Assembly (NCBI GenBank): GCA_025355835.1
Contig: JANXYW010000285.1
Coordinates: forward strand, 1 to 5,655
From: Chloroflexota bacterium
GTDB lineage: Bacteria; Chloroflexota; Dehalococcoidia; DSTF01; JACRBR01
DNA: 5,655 bases
Direction: 5' to 3'
A program made the translations under genes and the position numbers. Shown piece after piece: positions 1 to 5,034 of the stretch. The notes below the pieces were generated by a model, which saw only the letters and a list, made by a program, of their open reading frames with translations, was not told the origin of the DNA and did no database searches. The first letter of the stretch is position 1. The number at the start of each line of letters is the position of its first letter.

Positions 1-53
1 CGCGGGCGGAGCTGGACGAGCTCGCGGCTGCGTTACGCGCGGCGATCGGTTAG
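1..53 (+). CDS. C-terminal end of an unidentified protein (partial)
   Basis: The reading frame starting at base 3 encodes RAELDELAAALRAAIG and stops at TAG (51-53). The heptad-like spacing of Leu and Ala (L4, L7, L11 of the fragment) and the acidic and basic residues suggest the last amphipathic helix of a protein. Such tails are common in small bacterial regulators, but 16 residues are too few to name a family. The other two plus-strand frames run on past the edge without a comparable protein-like ending. The gene points the same way as the ABC exporter genes, 127 bp upstream of the first start codon, and a palindrome and a candidate promoter lie between. It is therefore probably not in the same transcription unit. 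A transcriptional regulator of the exporter would fit the position, but that is a guess. Confidence 0.45.
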   Translation, partial: RAELDELAAALRAAIG

Positions 54-83
54 GCCTGCCGCTGGTTCACGCTACCGCGTGCC

Positions 84-107
84 GGGTGGGGCGAGCCCCA
101 CCCCTAC
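84..107 (-). repeat. GTAG-headed palindrome (REP-like)
   Basis: GGGTGGGGC (84-92) and GCCCCACCC (95-103) form a perfect 9-bp inverted repeat with a 2-base centre. It is followed by CTAC (104-107). Read on the minus strand this is a GTAG head directly followed by the stem. The GTAG-plus-palindrome layout matches the general description of REP elements linked to RAYT (TnpA-REP) transposases. There is no T-run on either side, so it is unlikely to be an intrinsic terminator for the upstream gene. Three other palindromes in this window have the same head with different stems. Confidence 0.6.
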
Positions 108-143
108 ACAGTGATTGCGGCGCGAGATCGGGCGTGGCCAACC

Positions 144-172
144 TTTACGTTCACGTTAGAGTGCGTTAAACT
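144..172 (+). promoter_or_regulatory. Candidate promoter giving a leaderless mRNA for the first ABC gene
   Basis: TTTACG (144-149) matches four of six bases of the -35 consensus TTGACA. TAAACT (167-172) matches four of six of the -10 consensus TATAAT. The spacer is exactly 17 bases. The -10 box ends only 8 bases before the ATG at 181, so transcription should start at or within a base or two of that ATG. The bases between (GCGCCACC, 173-180) contain no Shine-Dalgarno sequence. Both points suggest a leaderless transcript. The boxes themselves are imperfect, so the promoter call is moderate. Confidence 0.5.
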
Positions 173-180
173 GCGCCACC

Positions 181-2043
181 ATGAAGCACCGCCGTATCCC
201 GGTTCCCATCCGGCTGCTCTCGTACGCGCGGCCGTACAAGGCGCGCGTCTTCGTCGCCTGCGTATCGCTGGCGGGCTTGACGGCGTTCCAGCTCATCGGC
301 CCGAAGCTGGTGGGCTACGCCATCGACCAAGGCGTCAATGCTTCGAAGGATGGCGACATTACCGTCGCCCACGGCAGCTTGCGGACGCTGCTCATTGCGG
401 CGGGTCTGATCACTGCCGCGGCCGCGGCGCGCGGCATCTTCCAGTTCTGGCAGAGCTACACGGGCGAGTGGGTGTCGCAGCGCATCGCGTACGACATTCG
501 CAACGACATCTACAACCACTTGCAGCGGATGAGCTTTGCGTACCACGACAAGGCGCAAACCGGGCAGATCATGCAGCGCGCGACGCAGGACGTCGAAGGC
601 GTGCGCATGTTCGTCAGCCTGGGCTTCATCCGCCTGATGTACGTCGTCGTGCTGCTGATCGCCACGCTGATCCTGATGGTGACGACGGACTGGCAGCTCG
701 CGCTGCTGAGCTGGGTATTCATCCCGCCGACCGCGGCGATCGCCATTCGCATGACGTCGCAGCTGCGGCCGATCTGGATGCAGGTGCAGAATCTGCAGGG
801 CGAGCTGGGCGTCGTGCTGCAGGAGAACCTCAGCGGCATGCGTGTGGTAAAGGCGTTCGGACGCGAGGACTACGAGAAGCGCAAGTTCAACGACCAGGCC
901 CAGAAGCTCTTCGAGAACTCGTACGCGACGAACCGCATCCAGGCGACGTACTCGCCGATCATCAACGGCGTCTGGGCGTTCGCGATGGTGGCGACGGCGT
1001 GGTTCGGCGCGAACCAGATCCTGCACGGCAACCTCAAGCCTGGCGATCTCGCCGTCTTCATGCTGTACCTGACGATGCTGCAGCTGCCTGTGCGCAGCCT
1101 CGGCTTCATCACGCTGCTGTGGGCGCGCGCAGGCACGTCCGGCCAGCGCATCTACGACATTCTCGATGCGGAATCGGCCGTACAGGAGAAGGCGGGCGCG
1201 GCCGAACTGAAGGGCGTCACCGGACACGTGCGCTTCGACGACGTGTCGTTCGGGTACGACGTGATCAGCCCGGTACTGCGTCACGTCAACATCGACGCGA
1301 AGCCCGGCGAAGTCGTCGCGCTGCTGGGACAGACCGGCAGCGGCAAGACGACCGTCGTCAACCTGATGCCGCGCTTCTACGACGTGACGGGCGGCTCGAT
1401 CACGATCGACGGCGTCGATATCCGCGATGCGACGCTGGCATCGCTGCGGCGGACGTTCGGCATCGTGCAGCAGGATGTCTTTCTGTTCTCGGCGACCATC
1501 CGCGACAACATCGCGTACGGCGCGTCGAACGCCACCGACGAGGACGTTGTTCGCGTCGCGAAGCTCGCGCGCATCCACGACTTCATTGAGACGCTGCCTG
1601 ACGGCTACGACACGTGGGTGGGCGAGCGCGGCGTCACGGTCTCGGGCGGCCAGAAGCAGCGCATCTCGATCGCGCGCACGTTGTTGCTCGATCCGAAGAT
1701 CCTCGTCTTCGACGACTCGACATCGAGTGTGGACACGGAGACTGAGTACCTCATCCAGCAAGCATTGGCGGAGCTGATGAAGGGTCGCACGACGTTCGTC
1801 ATCGCGCAGCGGCTGCGGACGGTGAAGTCCGCCGATCAGATTCTCGTGCTGAAGGATGGCAACATCGTTGAGCATGGCCGCCACGAAGAGCTGATCAAAC
1901 GCGGCGGCCCGTATTCCGAGATCTACGACCTCGAGCTGCGCGATCAGGAAGAAGCGTTCGAGCAAGAAAAGGAGCGGCTGGCGCAGGTCGATGCGACCGG
2001 CGGTGTCGAGGCGGTGGCGTCGGTCGCCGGCGGCGGAAGCTAG
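181..2043 (+). CDS. ABC exporter half-transporter, catalytically degenerate subunit of a heterodimer
   Basis: This 620-residue protein is a fused membrane and ATPase half-transporter of the ABCB/MsbA-like (type IV) exporter fold, acting in the cytoplasmic membrane. About six membrane segments lie near residues 22-43, 67-88, 147-168, 172-190, 259-281 and 288-312. The ATPase domain follows: A-loop Y359, Walker A GQTGSGKT (383-390), Q-loop Q431, signature VSGGQ (487-491), Walker B ILVFDD (507-512), D-loop SSVD (515-518). Two catalytic positions differ from consensus: the usual Glu after Walker B is D512 (GAC, 1714-1716), and the switch His is Q543 (CAG, 1807-1809). These same changes mark the degenerate subunit of TM287/288-type exporters. 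The C-terminus is a charged helix (about 583-604) and a Gly/Ala-rich tail. The ATG at 181 is the first start after an in-frame stop at 157-159 and has no Shine-Dalgarno. Its partner is the next gene, 228 bp downstream. The substrate (drug, lipid or peptide) is unknown. Confidence 0.93.
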   Translation: MKHRRIPVPIRLLSYARPYKARVFVACVSLAGLTAFQLIGPKLVGYAIDQGVNASKDGDITVAHGSLRTLLIAAGLITAAAAARGIFQFWQSYTGEWVSQRIAYDIRNDIYNHLQRMSFAYHDKAQTGQIMQRATQDVEGVRMFVSLGFIRLMYVVVLLIATLILMVTTDWQLALLSWVFIPPTAAIAIRMTSQLRPIWMQVQNLQGELGVVLQENLSGMRVVKAFGREDYEKRKFNDQAQKLFENSYATNRIQATYSPIINGVWAFAMVATAWFGANQILHGNLKPGDLAVFMLYLTMLQLPVRSLGFITLLWARAGTSGQRIYDILDAESAVQEKAGAAELKGVTGHVRFDDVSFGYDVISPVLRHVNIDAKPGEVVALLGQTGSGKTTVVNLMPRFYDVTGGSITIDGVDIRDATLASLRRTFGIVQQDVFLFSATIRDNIAYGASNATDEDVVRVAKLARIHDFIETLPDGYDTWVGERGVTVSGGQKQRISIARTLLLDPKILVFDDSTSSVDTETEYLIQQALAELMKGRTTFVIAQRLRTVKSADQILVLKDGNIVEHGRHEELIKRGGPYSEIYDLELRDQEEAFEQEKERLAQVDATGGVEAVASVAGGGS

Positions 2044-2061
2044 TTTGGTCGGCACCAGTCT

Positions 2062-2097
2062 CCCTCTCCGCCGGGCGGAGAGGGTCGGGGTGAGGTC
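2062..2097. repeat. Dispersed palindrome with GTCGGGGTGAGG tail
   Basis: CCCTCTCCGC (2062-2071) and GCGGAGAGGG (2075-2084) pair perfectly over 10 bp with a 3-base loop, followed by TCGGGGTGAGG (2085-2095). From memory, palindromes of this type, with GGAGAGGG running into TCGGGGTGAGG, are scattered in intergenic regions of many GC-rich bacteria. I could not search for further copies here. It starts 19 bases after the stop codon of the first ABC gene. It has no T-run, so it is not a standard intrinsic terminator, although a stem this strong could protect the 3' end of an mRNA or cause partial termination. Confidence 0.6.
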
Positions 2098-2123
2098 GCA
2101 GCGTGCGGCGCACGGGGATTTGG

Positions 2124-2147
2124 GCGGAGCTTAAGCTCCGCGGGTAC
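2124..2147. repeat. Perfect 18-bp palindrome with a GGGTAC tail
   Basis: GCGGAGCTTAAGCTCCGC (2124-2141) is a perfect palindrome with no loop, followed by GGGTAC (2142-2147). On the minus strand this reads GTACCC and then the palindrome, close to but not the same as the GTAG head of the other elements. It is probably another member of the palindrome cluster in this spacer. A dimeric protein-binding site is an alternative, because a loopless palindrome makes a poor RNA hairpin. Confidence 0.5.
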
Positions 2148-2170
2148 TGATGATGGCGCTGGTATAGGCG

Positions 2171-2197
2171 CCGCGCGGGCTGGAAAGCCCGCGCTAC
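2171..2197 (-). repeat. GTAG-headed palindrome, copy A of a direct pair
   Basis: GCGCGGGCT (2173-2181) and AGCCCGCGC (2186-2194) form a perfect 9-bp stem around a GGAA loop. The right arm runs into CTAC (2194-2197), so the minus strand carries a GTAG head. A second copy begins exactly 40 bases further on and differs at only 2 of 27 positions. The two are in direct orientation, separated by 13 bp. This fits a REP-like doublet. Confidence 0.65.
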
Positions 2198-2210
2198 GAG
2201 ACGGAATCGA

Positions 2211-2237
2211 CCGCGCGGGCTAGAAAGCCCACGCTAC
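2211..2237 (-). repeat. GTAG-headed palindrome, copy B of a direct pair
   Basis: This element matches the copy at 2171-2197 at 25 of 27 positions. The differences are at 2222 (A for G, in the loop) and 2231 (A for G, in the right arm). The arms are GCGCGGGCT (2213-2221) and AGCCCACGC (2226-2234), followed by CTAC (2234-2237). The arm change leaves a C-A mismatch on the plus strand but a G-T (G-U) wobble on the minus strand, so the stem survives best on the strand that carries the GTAG head. Confidence 0.65.
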
Positions 2238-2245
2238 AGGATGCG

Positions 2246-2263
2246 ATCGGCGACGGCGCCGAT
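2246..2263 (+). promoter_or_regulatory. Short hairpin abutting the ribosome binding site of the second ABC gene
   Basis: ATCGGCG (2246-2252) and CGCCGAT (2257-2263) pair perfectly over 7 bp with an ACGG loop. The stem ends at the base before the ribosome binding site, which it leaves unpaired. In the mRNA it could separate the binding site from the structured repeat cluster just upstream. It could also be chance in GC-rich DNA. Confidence 0.35.
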
Positions 2264-2270
2264 GAGGTGA
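2264..2270 (+). promoter_or_regulatory. Ribosome binding site deciding the start of the second ABC gene
   Basis: GAGGTGA complements the 3' end of 16S rRNA. The GAGG core lies 4 bases before the ATG at 2272, a rather short spacing. The first ABC gene has no such site, so the two halves of the exporter probably start translation in different ways. Confidence 0.7.
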
Positions 2271-2271
2271 T

Positions 2272-4266
2272 ATGACGTTCTTTGGTGGCGCGGGGGCAGC
2301 GGGCGGCTGGAGCGGCGGCGGCAACTGGCAGAACAATCTGCGGCCGAACTCGCTCAAGCGCAGCACGGACGGCTGGGACGACGACGAGCTGGGCTCCGTC
2401 TACAACCACCGCGTGGTGGTCCGGCTGTTCCAGTTCGTCAAACCGTATCGCGGGCGGCTGATGCTGGCGCTGATCGGCACACTGGGCTACGCAGCGATGA
2501 CGCGCACGATGCCGCTGGCGATCGCCGGATTGATTGCCGTGGCCAGCGGCGAAAAAGTCGGCAAGGTCGATCTCGGTGGTTGGCTGGTGGCCGCGAGCGG
2601 CCATAACATCCGCTCGCTGAACGCCTGGGGAACGGTGTACATCCTCCTCGCGGCGACATCGGCGATCTTCTACTACACACAGCTCACCTCGACGGGATGG
2701 ATTGGCCACCGGCTGTTACTGGGGCTACGGCGCGATATGTTCGCGCATCTGCAGAAGCTTGGGCTGCGGTTCTACGATAACAACGAGGTCGGCCGCGTGA
2801 TGTCGCGCGTGACCAGCGACGTCACTTCGTTGCAAGACCTGATGACCAGCGGATTCCTGACCGTGATTGGCGATATCGCCGGCATCGGCATCTCTGTCGG
2901 ATTCCTGCTGTACTTCGATACGCGATTGGCGCTGGTGACGTTCACCGTTGTGCCGCTGCTCGTGATCACGATGGCCGTGTGGCAGAGCTACTCGCGCACA
3001 GCATTCATCCGCGTCCGCCAGGCAATCGCCGTCGTGAACGCGAATCTTCAGGAGAACGTATCCGGCGTGCGCGTGATCCAGAGCCTCTCGCGTGAAGACG
3101 AAAACGCGCAGCGGTTCGACCAGATCAACCAGCAGAACCTTCGTGCGAACGTGAATGCGGGCCGCCTCACCGCCGCCGTGACGCCGGCCGTCGAAGTGAT
3201 CGTCGCGCTCGGCATGTCGCTGGTGGTCTGCTACGGTGGCTATCGCGCACTTCACGGCGACATGACGGTCGCAGCGCTCATAGGTTTCGCATTGCAGCTC
3301 CAGCTCTTCTTCGACCCGGTGCGCGACCTCGTGCTCCAGTACACGCAGCTCCAGCGGGCGATGGCCGGCGGCGAGCGTGTGCTGGAAGTGCTCGACACGA
3401 AGCCGGAGTTCGAGGACGCCGAAGACGCCATCGATATCGACGATGTCACCGGCCGCGTCGACTTCAACCACGTGACGTTCCGCTACGTCGATGATGTACC
3501 GGTGTTGGACGACATCGACCTGCACGTCGTGCCCGGCGAGACGATCGCGTTCGTCGGTCAGACGGGGGCCGGCAAGACGACGCTGACGGCGCTGCTGCCG
3601 CGCTTCTACGACGTGACCGAAGGCTCGATCGAGATCGACGGCATCGACGTGCGGAAGATCTCGCACAAGAGCCTCTCCCGCCGCATGGGGTTGGTGTTGC
3701 AGGAGCCGTTCCTCTTCTCAGGCACCGTCACCGAAAACATCCGCTACGGACGCGAAGACGCGACCGATGCCGAGATCGAAGACGCAGCTCGCACGGTCGG
3801 CGCGCACGACTTCATTGCGCGGCTCGGAGAGGGCTACGGAACATACCTGCACGAGCGCGGCATGAACCTCTCGGTCGGTCAGCGCCAGCTGATCAGCTTC
3901 GCCCGCGCGATCATCGCGCGCCCGCGCATCCTCATTTTGGATGAAGCGACGGCGAACGTCGATACGCAGACCGAAGTGATCGTGCAACGCGCGCTGAGCA
4001 CGCTGCTCGAAGGACGCACATCGTTCGTCATCGCGCACCGGCTGTCGACGATCCGCAACGCCGACCGCATCGTCGTGCTGGAGCACGGTCGCATCGTCGA
4101 ACAGGGCAAGCACGACGACCTGCTGGCGCTCGGCGGCCGGTACTCGAACCTCTACCGCATGACGTACGAGCAGCACCCCGTGGGCGCAAACGGCGCCGCC
4201 GCGTCGAACGGCAAGCCCGCCGCGAACGGCCACGGCGCGGCAGCGATCGTGCGGCCGGCTACGTAG
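2272..4266 (+). CDS. ABC exporter half-transporter, catalytically competent subunit of a heterodimer
   Basis: This 664-residue protein has the same fused membrane-ATPase layout as the gene before it. A Gly/Trp/Asn-rich soluble N-terminus (about 1-45, beginning MTFFGGAGAAGG) precedes six likely membrane segments near 62-82, 118-138, 192-214, 219-239, 301-323 and 331-350. The ATPase domain has A-loop Y405, Walker A GQTGAGKT (429-436), Q-loop Q477, signature LSVGQ (533-537), Walker B ILILDE (553-558) with catalytic E558, D-loop ANVD (561-564) and switch H589. The catalytic residues are intact but the first Gly of the signature is Val (V535, GTC at 3874-3876). This is the mirror image of the first subunit: the good site uses E558 and H589 here with the partner's VSGGQ, and the degenerate site uses the partner's D512 and Q543 with LSVGQ. 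The last 30 residues are an Asn/Gly/Ala-rich low-complexity tail. ATG 2272 is the first start after an in-frame TGA (2263-2265) and has a ribosome binding site. Cargo is unknown; multidrug or lipid export is typical of such pairs. Confidence 0.93.
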   Translation: MTFFGGAGAAGGWSGGGNWQNNLRPNSLKRSTDGWDDDELGSVYNHRVVVRLFQFVKPYRGRLMLALIGTLGYAAMTRTMPLAIAGLIAVASGEKVGKVDLGGWLVAASGHNIRSLNAWGTVYILLAATSAIFYYTQLTSTGWIGHRLLLGLRRDMFAHLQKLGLRFYDNNEVGRVMSRVTSDVTSLQDLMTSGFLTVIGDIAGIGISVGFLLYFDTRLALVTFTVVPLLVITMAVWQSYSRTAFIRVRQAIAVVNANLQENVSGVRVIQSLSREDENAQRFDQINQQNLRANVNAGRLTAAVTPAVEVIVALGMSLVVCYGGYRALHGDMTVAALIGFALQLQLFFDPVRDLVLQYTQLQRAMAGGERVLEVLDTKPEFEDAEDAIDIDDVTGRVDFNHVTFRYVDDVPVLDDIDLHVVPGETIAFVGQTGAGKTTLTALLPRFYDVTEGSIEIDGIDVRKISHKSLSRRMGLVLQEPFLFSGTVTENIRYGREDATDAEIEDAARTVGAHDFIARLGEGYGTYLHERGMNLSVGQRQLISFARAIIARPRILILDEATANVDTQTEVIVQRALSTLLEGRTSFVIAHRLSTIRNADRIVVLEHGRIVEQGKHDDLLALGGRYSNLYRMTYEQHPVGANGAAASNGKPAANGHGAAAIVRPAT

Positions 4267-4281
4267 CCGGATCGACGCATC

Positions 4282-4305
4282 GTAGGGGCACGCGGTGGCG
4301 TGCCC
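4282..4305 (+). repeat. GTAG-headed palindrome (REP-like), plus-strand orientation
   Basis: GTAG (4282-4285) is followed by GGGCACGC (4286-4293), a GGTG loop, and GCGTGCCC (4298-4305), a perfect 8-bp stem. It lies 15 bases after the stop codon of the second ABC gene. It has the same head as the elements at 84-107, 2171-2197 and 2211-2237, but sits in the opposite orientation and has an unrelated stem. No T-run follows, so it is not a classical terminator, though it could stabilise the 3' end of the exporter mRNA. Confidence 0.6.
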
Positions 4306-4353
4306 TCGCTCGTGTTGGCGTCAGCCATCGACGCACCAGTACAGCCCGTACGC

Positions 4354-4382
4354 AAAAAGACGGACGCCTCGTGGCGTCCGTC
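4354..4382 (-). terminator. Intrinsic terminator of the zinc-ribbon gene
   Basis: Read on the minus strand, GACGGACGCC (4382-4373), a 4-base ACGA loop and GGCGTCCGTC (4368-4359) form a perfect 10-bp GC-rich stem, followed directly by TTTTT (4358-4354). It lies 30 bases after the zinc-ribbon stop codon. On the plus strand the stem is followed by CTTCGCTATT, a poor T-tract, so it would terminate the convergent exporter transcript weakly at best. No better plus-strand terminator is visible between 4267 and 4412. Confidence 0.88.
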
Positions 4383-4412
4383 CTTCGCTATTCGATTGTC
4401 GTGCGGTTCGTT

Positions 4413-4871
4413 CTAGTAGCGGCGTCCGCCGTTGCCACCGCCACCACCACCGCCGTATCCGCCTCCGCCACCGCTGCCATAGCCACCGCCACCGCTGCGA
4501 CCACCACCGCCGCCGCCGCTGCGGCCGCCGCCGTCGGGTGCGCGCTGCTGGAAGCAATCGCGGCAGTACACCGGCTTGTCACCGCGAGGCTGGAACGGTA
4601 CTTCCGTTTCCTTGCTGCAGTTCGCGCACTGTGCCGGGTACATCTGGCGCGGGCCCGACGAGTAACCACCGCCGCCGCCACCACCACCGTACCCGCCGCC
4701 GCCACCACCACCCGTGTCGCCACGGGTTGCCTTGCGTGCGCGCCGGCAATCCGGGCACCGCTTCGGCTCGTTAGAGAAGCCACGGCTTGCGTGGAACTCC
4801 TGATCTTCTGCGGTGAATGTGAATTCCGCTCCGCAGTCCACGCACGACAACGTCCTGTCGCTGAATGCCAC
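4413..4871 (-). CDS. Glycine-rich protein with two zinc ribbons (CxxC-x17-CxxC type)
   Basis: This 152-residue protein holds two cysteine modules joined and followed by polyglycine. Module one (about 3-48) has C10-x2-C13 and C39-x2-C42 and resembles the small bacterial 'probable zinc-ribbon' family (zf-trcl-like). Module two has C82-x2-C85, exactly 17 residues, then C103-x2-C106, the defining pattern of the CxxC-x17-CxxC domain. Each module should bind one Zn. The linker (about 54-69) and tail (about 114-149) are almost pure Gly with a few Tyr, Ser and Arg, ending GGRRY. Such Gly/Arg/Tyr tails occur in RNA-binding proteins, so nucleic-acid binding in the cytoplasm is plausible but unproven. 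There is no signal peptide or membrane segment. The start is GTG (4871-4869), chosen because GGAGG (4883-4879) precedes it by 7 bases and no upstream in-frame start lies nearby. The gene has its own terminator, and its leader contains a hairpin over the start. Function is not established for the family as far as I know. Confidence 0.85.
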   Translation of the reverse strand: MAFSDRTLSCVDCGAEFTFTAEDQEFHASRGFSNEPKRCPDCRRARKATRGDTGGGGGGGYGGGGGGGGYSSGPRQMYPAQCANCSKETEVPFQPRGDKPVYCRDCFQQRAPDGGGRSGGGGGGRSGGGGYGSGGGGGYGGGGGGGNGGRRY

Positions 4872-4907
4872 CTGACGACCTCCGATGAATGTTTCCTTGT
4901 CGTCAGG
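4871..4907 (-). promoter_or_regulatory. Leader hairpin clamping the start codon of the zinc-ribbon gene
   Basis: On the minus strand CCTGACGAC (4907-4899) and GTCGTCAGG (4879-4871) pair perfectly over 9 bp, closing a 19-base loop (4898-4880). The last base of the downstream arm is the G of the GTG start codon. The arm also covers the whole 7-base spacer and the last base of the GGAGG ribosome binding site (4883-4879), whose other four bases sit at the loop edge. Folded, it should hinder ribosome loading, so a temperature-, protein- or RNA-controlled switch is possible. The pairing is seen directly; the regulatory role is inferred. Confidence 0.5.
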
Positions 4908-4953
4908 ACGGGCGAAGCGTAGGCGTTTCGCGACGGGCTCTCGGACGGGAAAC

Positions 4954-4999
4954 TACTGTTAGACAACGTACAGTAACACTGTTACGAGGCCCCTTGCAA
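4954..4999 (-). promoter_or_regulatory. Candidate promoter and operator-like repeats for the zinc-ribbon gene
   Basis: Three copies of the core ACTGT lie close together: 4955-4959 and 4978-4982 on the plus strand, and 4974-4970 on the minus strand. The second and third form the inverted repeat ACAGT-AAC-ACTGT (4970-4982), overlapped by GTAAC-ACT-GTTAC (4973-4985). On the minus strand TTGCAA (4999-4994) and TACTGT (4975-4970), 18 bases apart, are the best -35 and -10 candidates, but the matches are weak (4/6 and 3/6). If real, the repeats overlap the -10 box as an operator would, and the mRNA leader would be about 90 bases. The rest of the 163-bp spacer (4872-5034) shows no open reading frame I would support. 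Confidence 0.3.
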
Positions 5000-5009
5000 C
5001 GATCTTGAC

Positions 5010-5022
5010 GCCTAATTTAGGC
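5010..5022. other. AT-centred 13-bp palindrome downstream of the oxidoreductase gene
   Basis: GCCTAA (5010-5015) and TTAGGC (5017-5022) are perfect inverted repeats around a single T, starting 12 bases after the oxidoreductase stop codon. No T-run follows on the minus strand, so it is not a good intrinsic terminator. It could be a protein-binding site or a weak 3' hairpin. It stands out as AT-rich in a GC-rich region. Confidence 0.3.
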
Positions 5023-5034
5023 CTCGTTTCGAAG

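Noticed and set aside
166..2055. A 629-codon open frame on the minus strand opposite the first ABC gene
   Set aside because: It mirrors a gene with clear ABC motifs. Its translation is rich in Arg, Asp, His and Val, as expected of antisense GC-rich codons, and shows no domain. The same holds for long minus-strand frames opposite the second ABC gene (2725-3666 and 3718-4233).
2062..2084. Strong hairpin after the first ABC gene, considered as an intrinsic terminator
   Set aside because: No T-run follows on either strand; the stem is followed by TCGGGGTGAGG, the tail of a dispersed repeat type.
2171..2237. Two repeats with a short gap, considered as a minimal CRISPR array
   Set aside because: There are only two copies, the gap is 13 bp, the repeats are near-perfect palindromes with a GTAG head, and no cas gene is present. 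A REP-like doublet explains them better.
4371..4922. A 183-codon plus-strand frame rich in Ala and Thr, and a 159-codon His/Arg-rich one at 4295-4774
   Set aside because: They are antisense readings of the glycine-codon tracts of the zinc-ribbon gene. Their composition follows from the CCN triplets, while the minus-strand frame has spaced cysteine pairs, a ribosome binding site and a terminator.
4912..4931. Hairpin GCGAAGCG / CGTTTCGC in the spacer upstream of the zinc-ribbon gene
   Set aside because: The stem is intact only on the plus strand (with a G-U pair), while the transcript expected here is from the minus strand, where it has an A-C mismatch. No plus-strand gene uses it, so it is probably chance.
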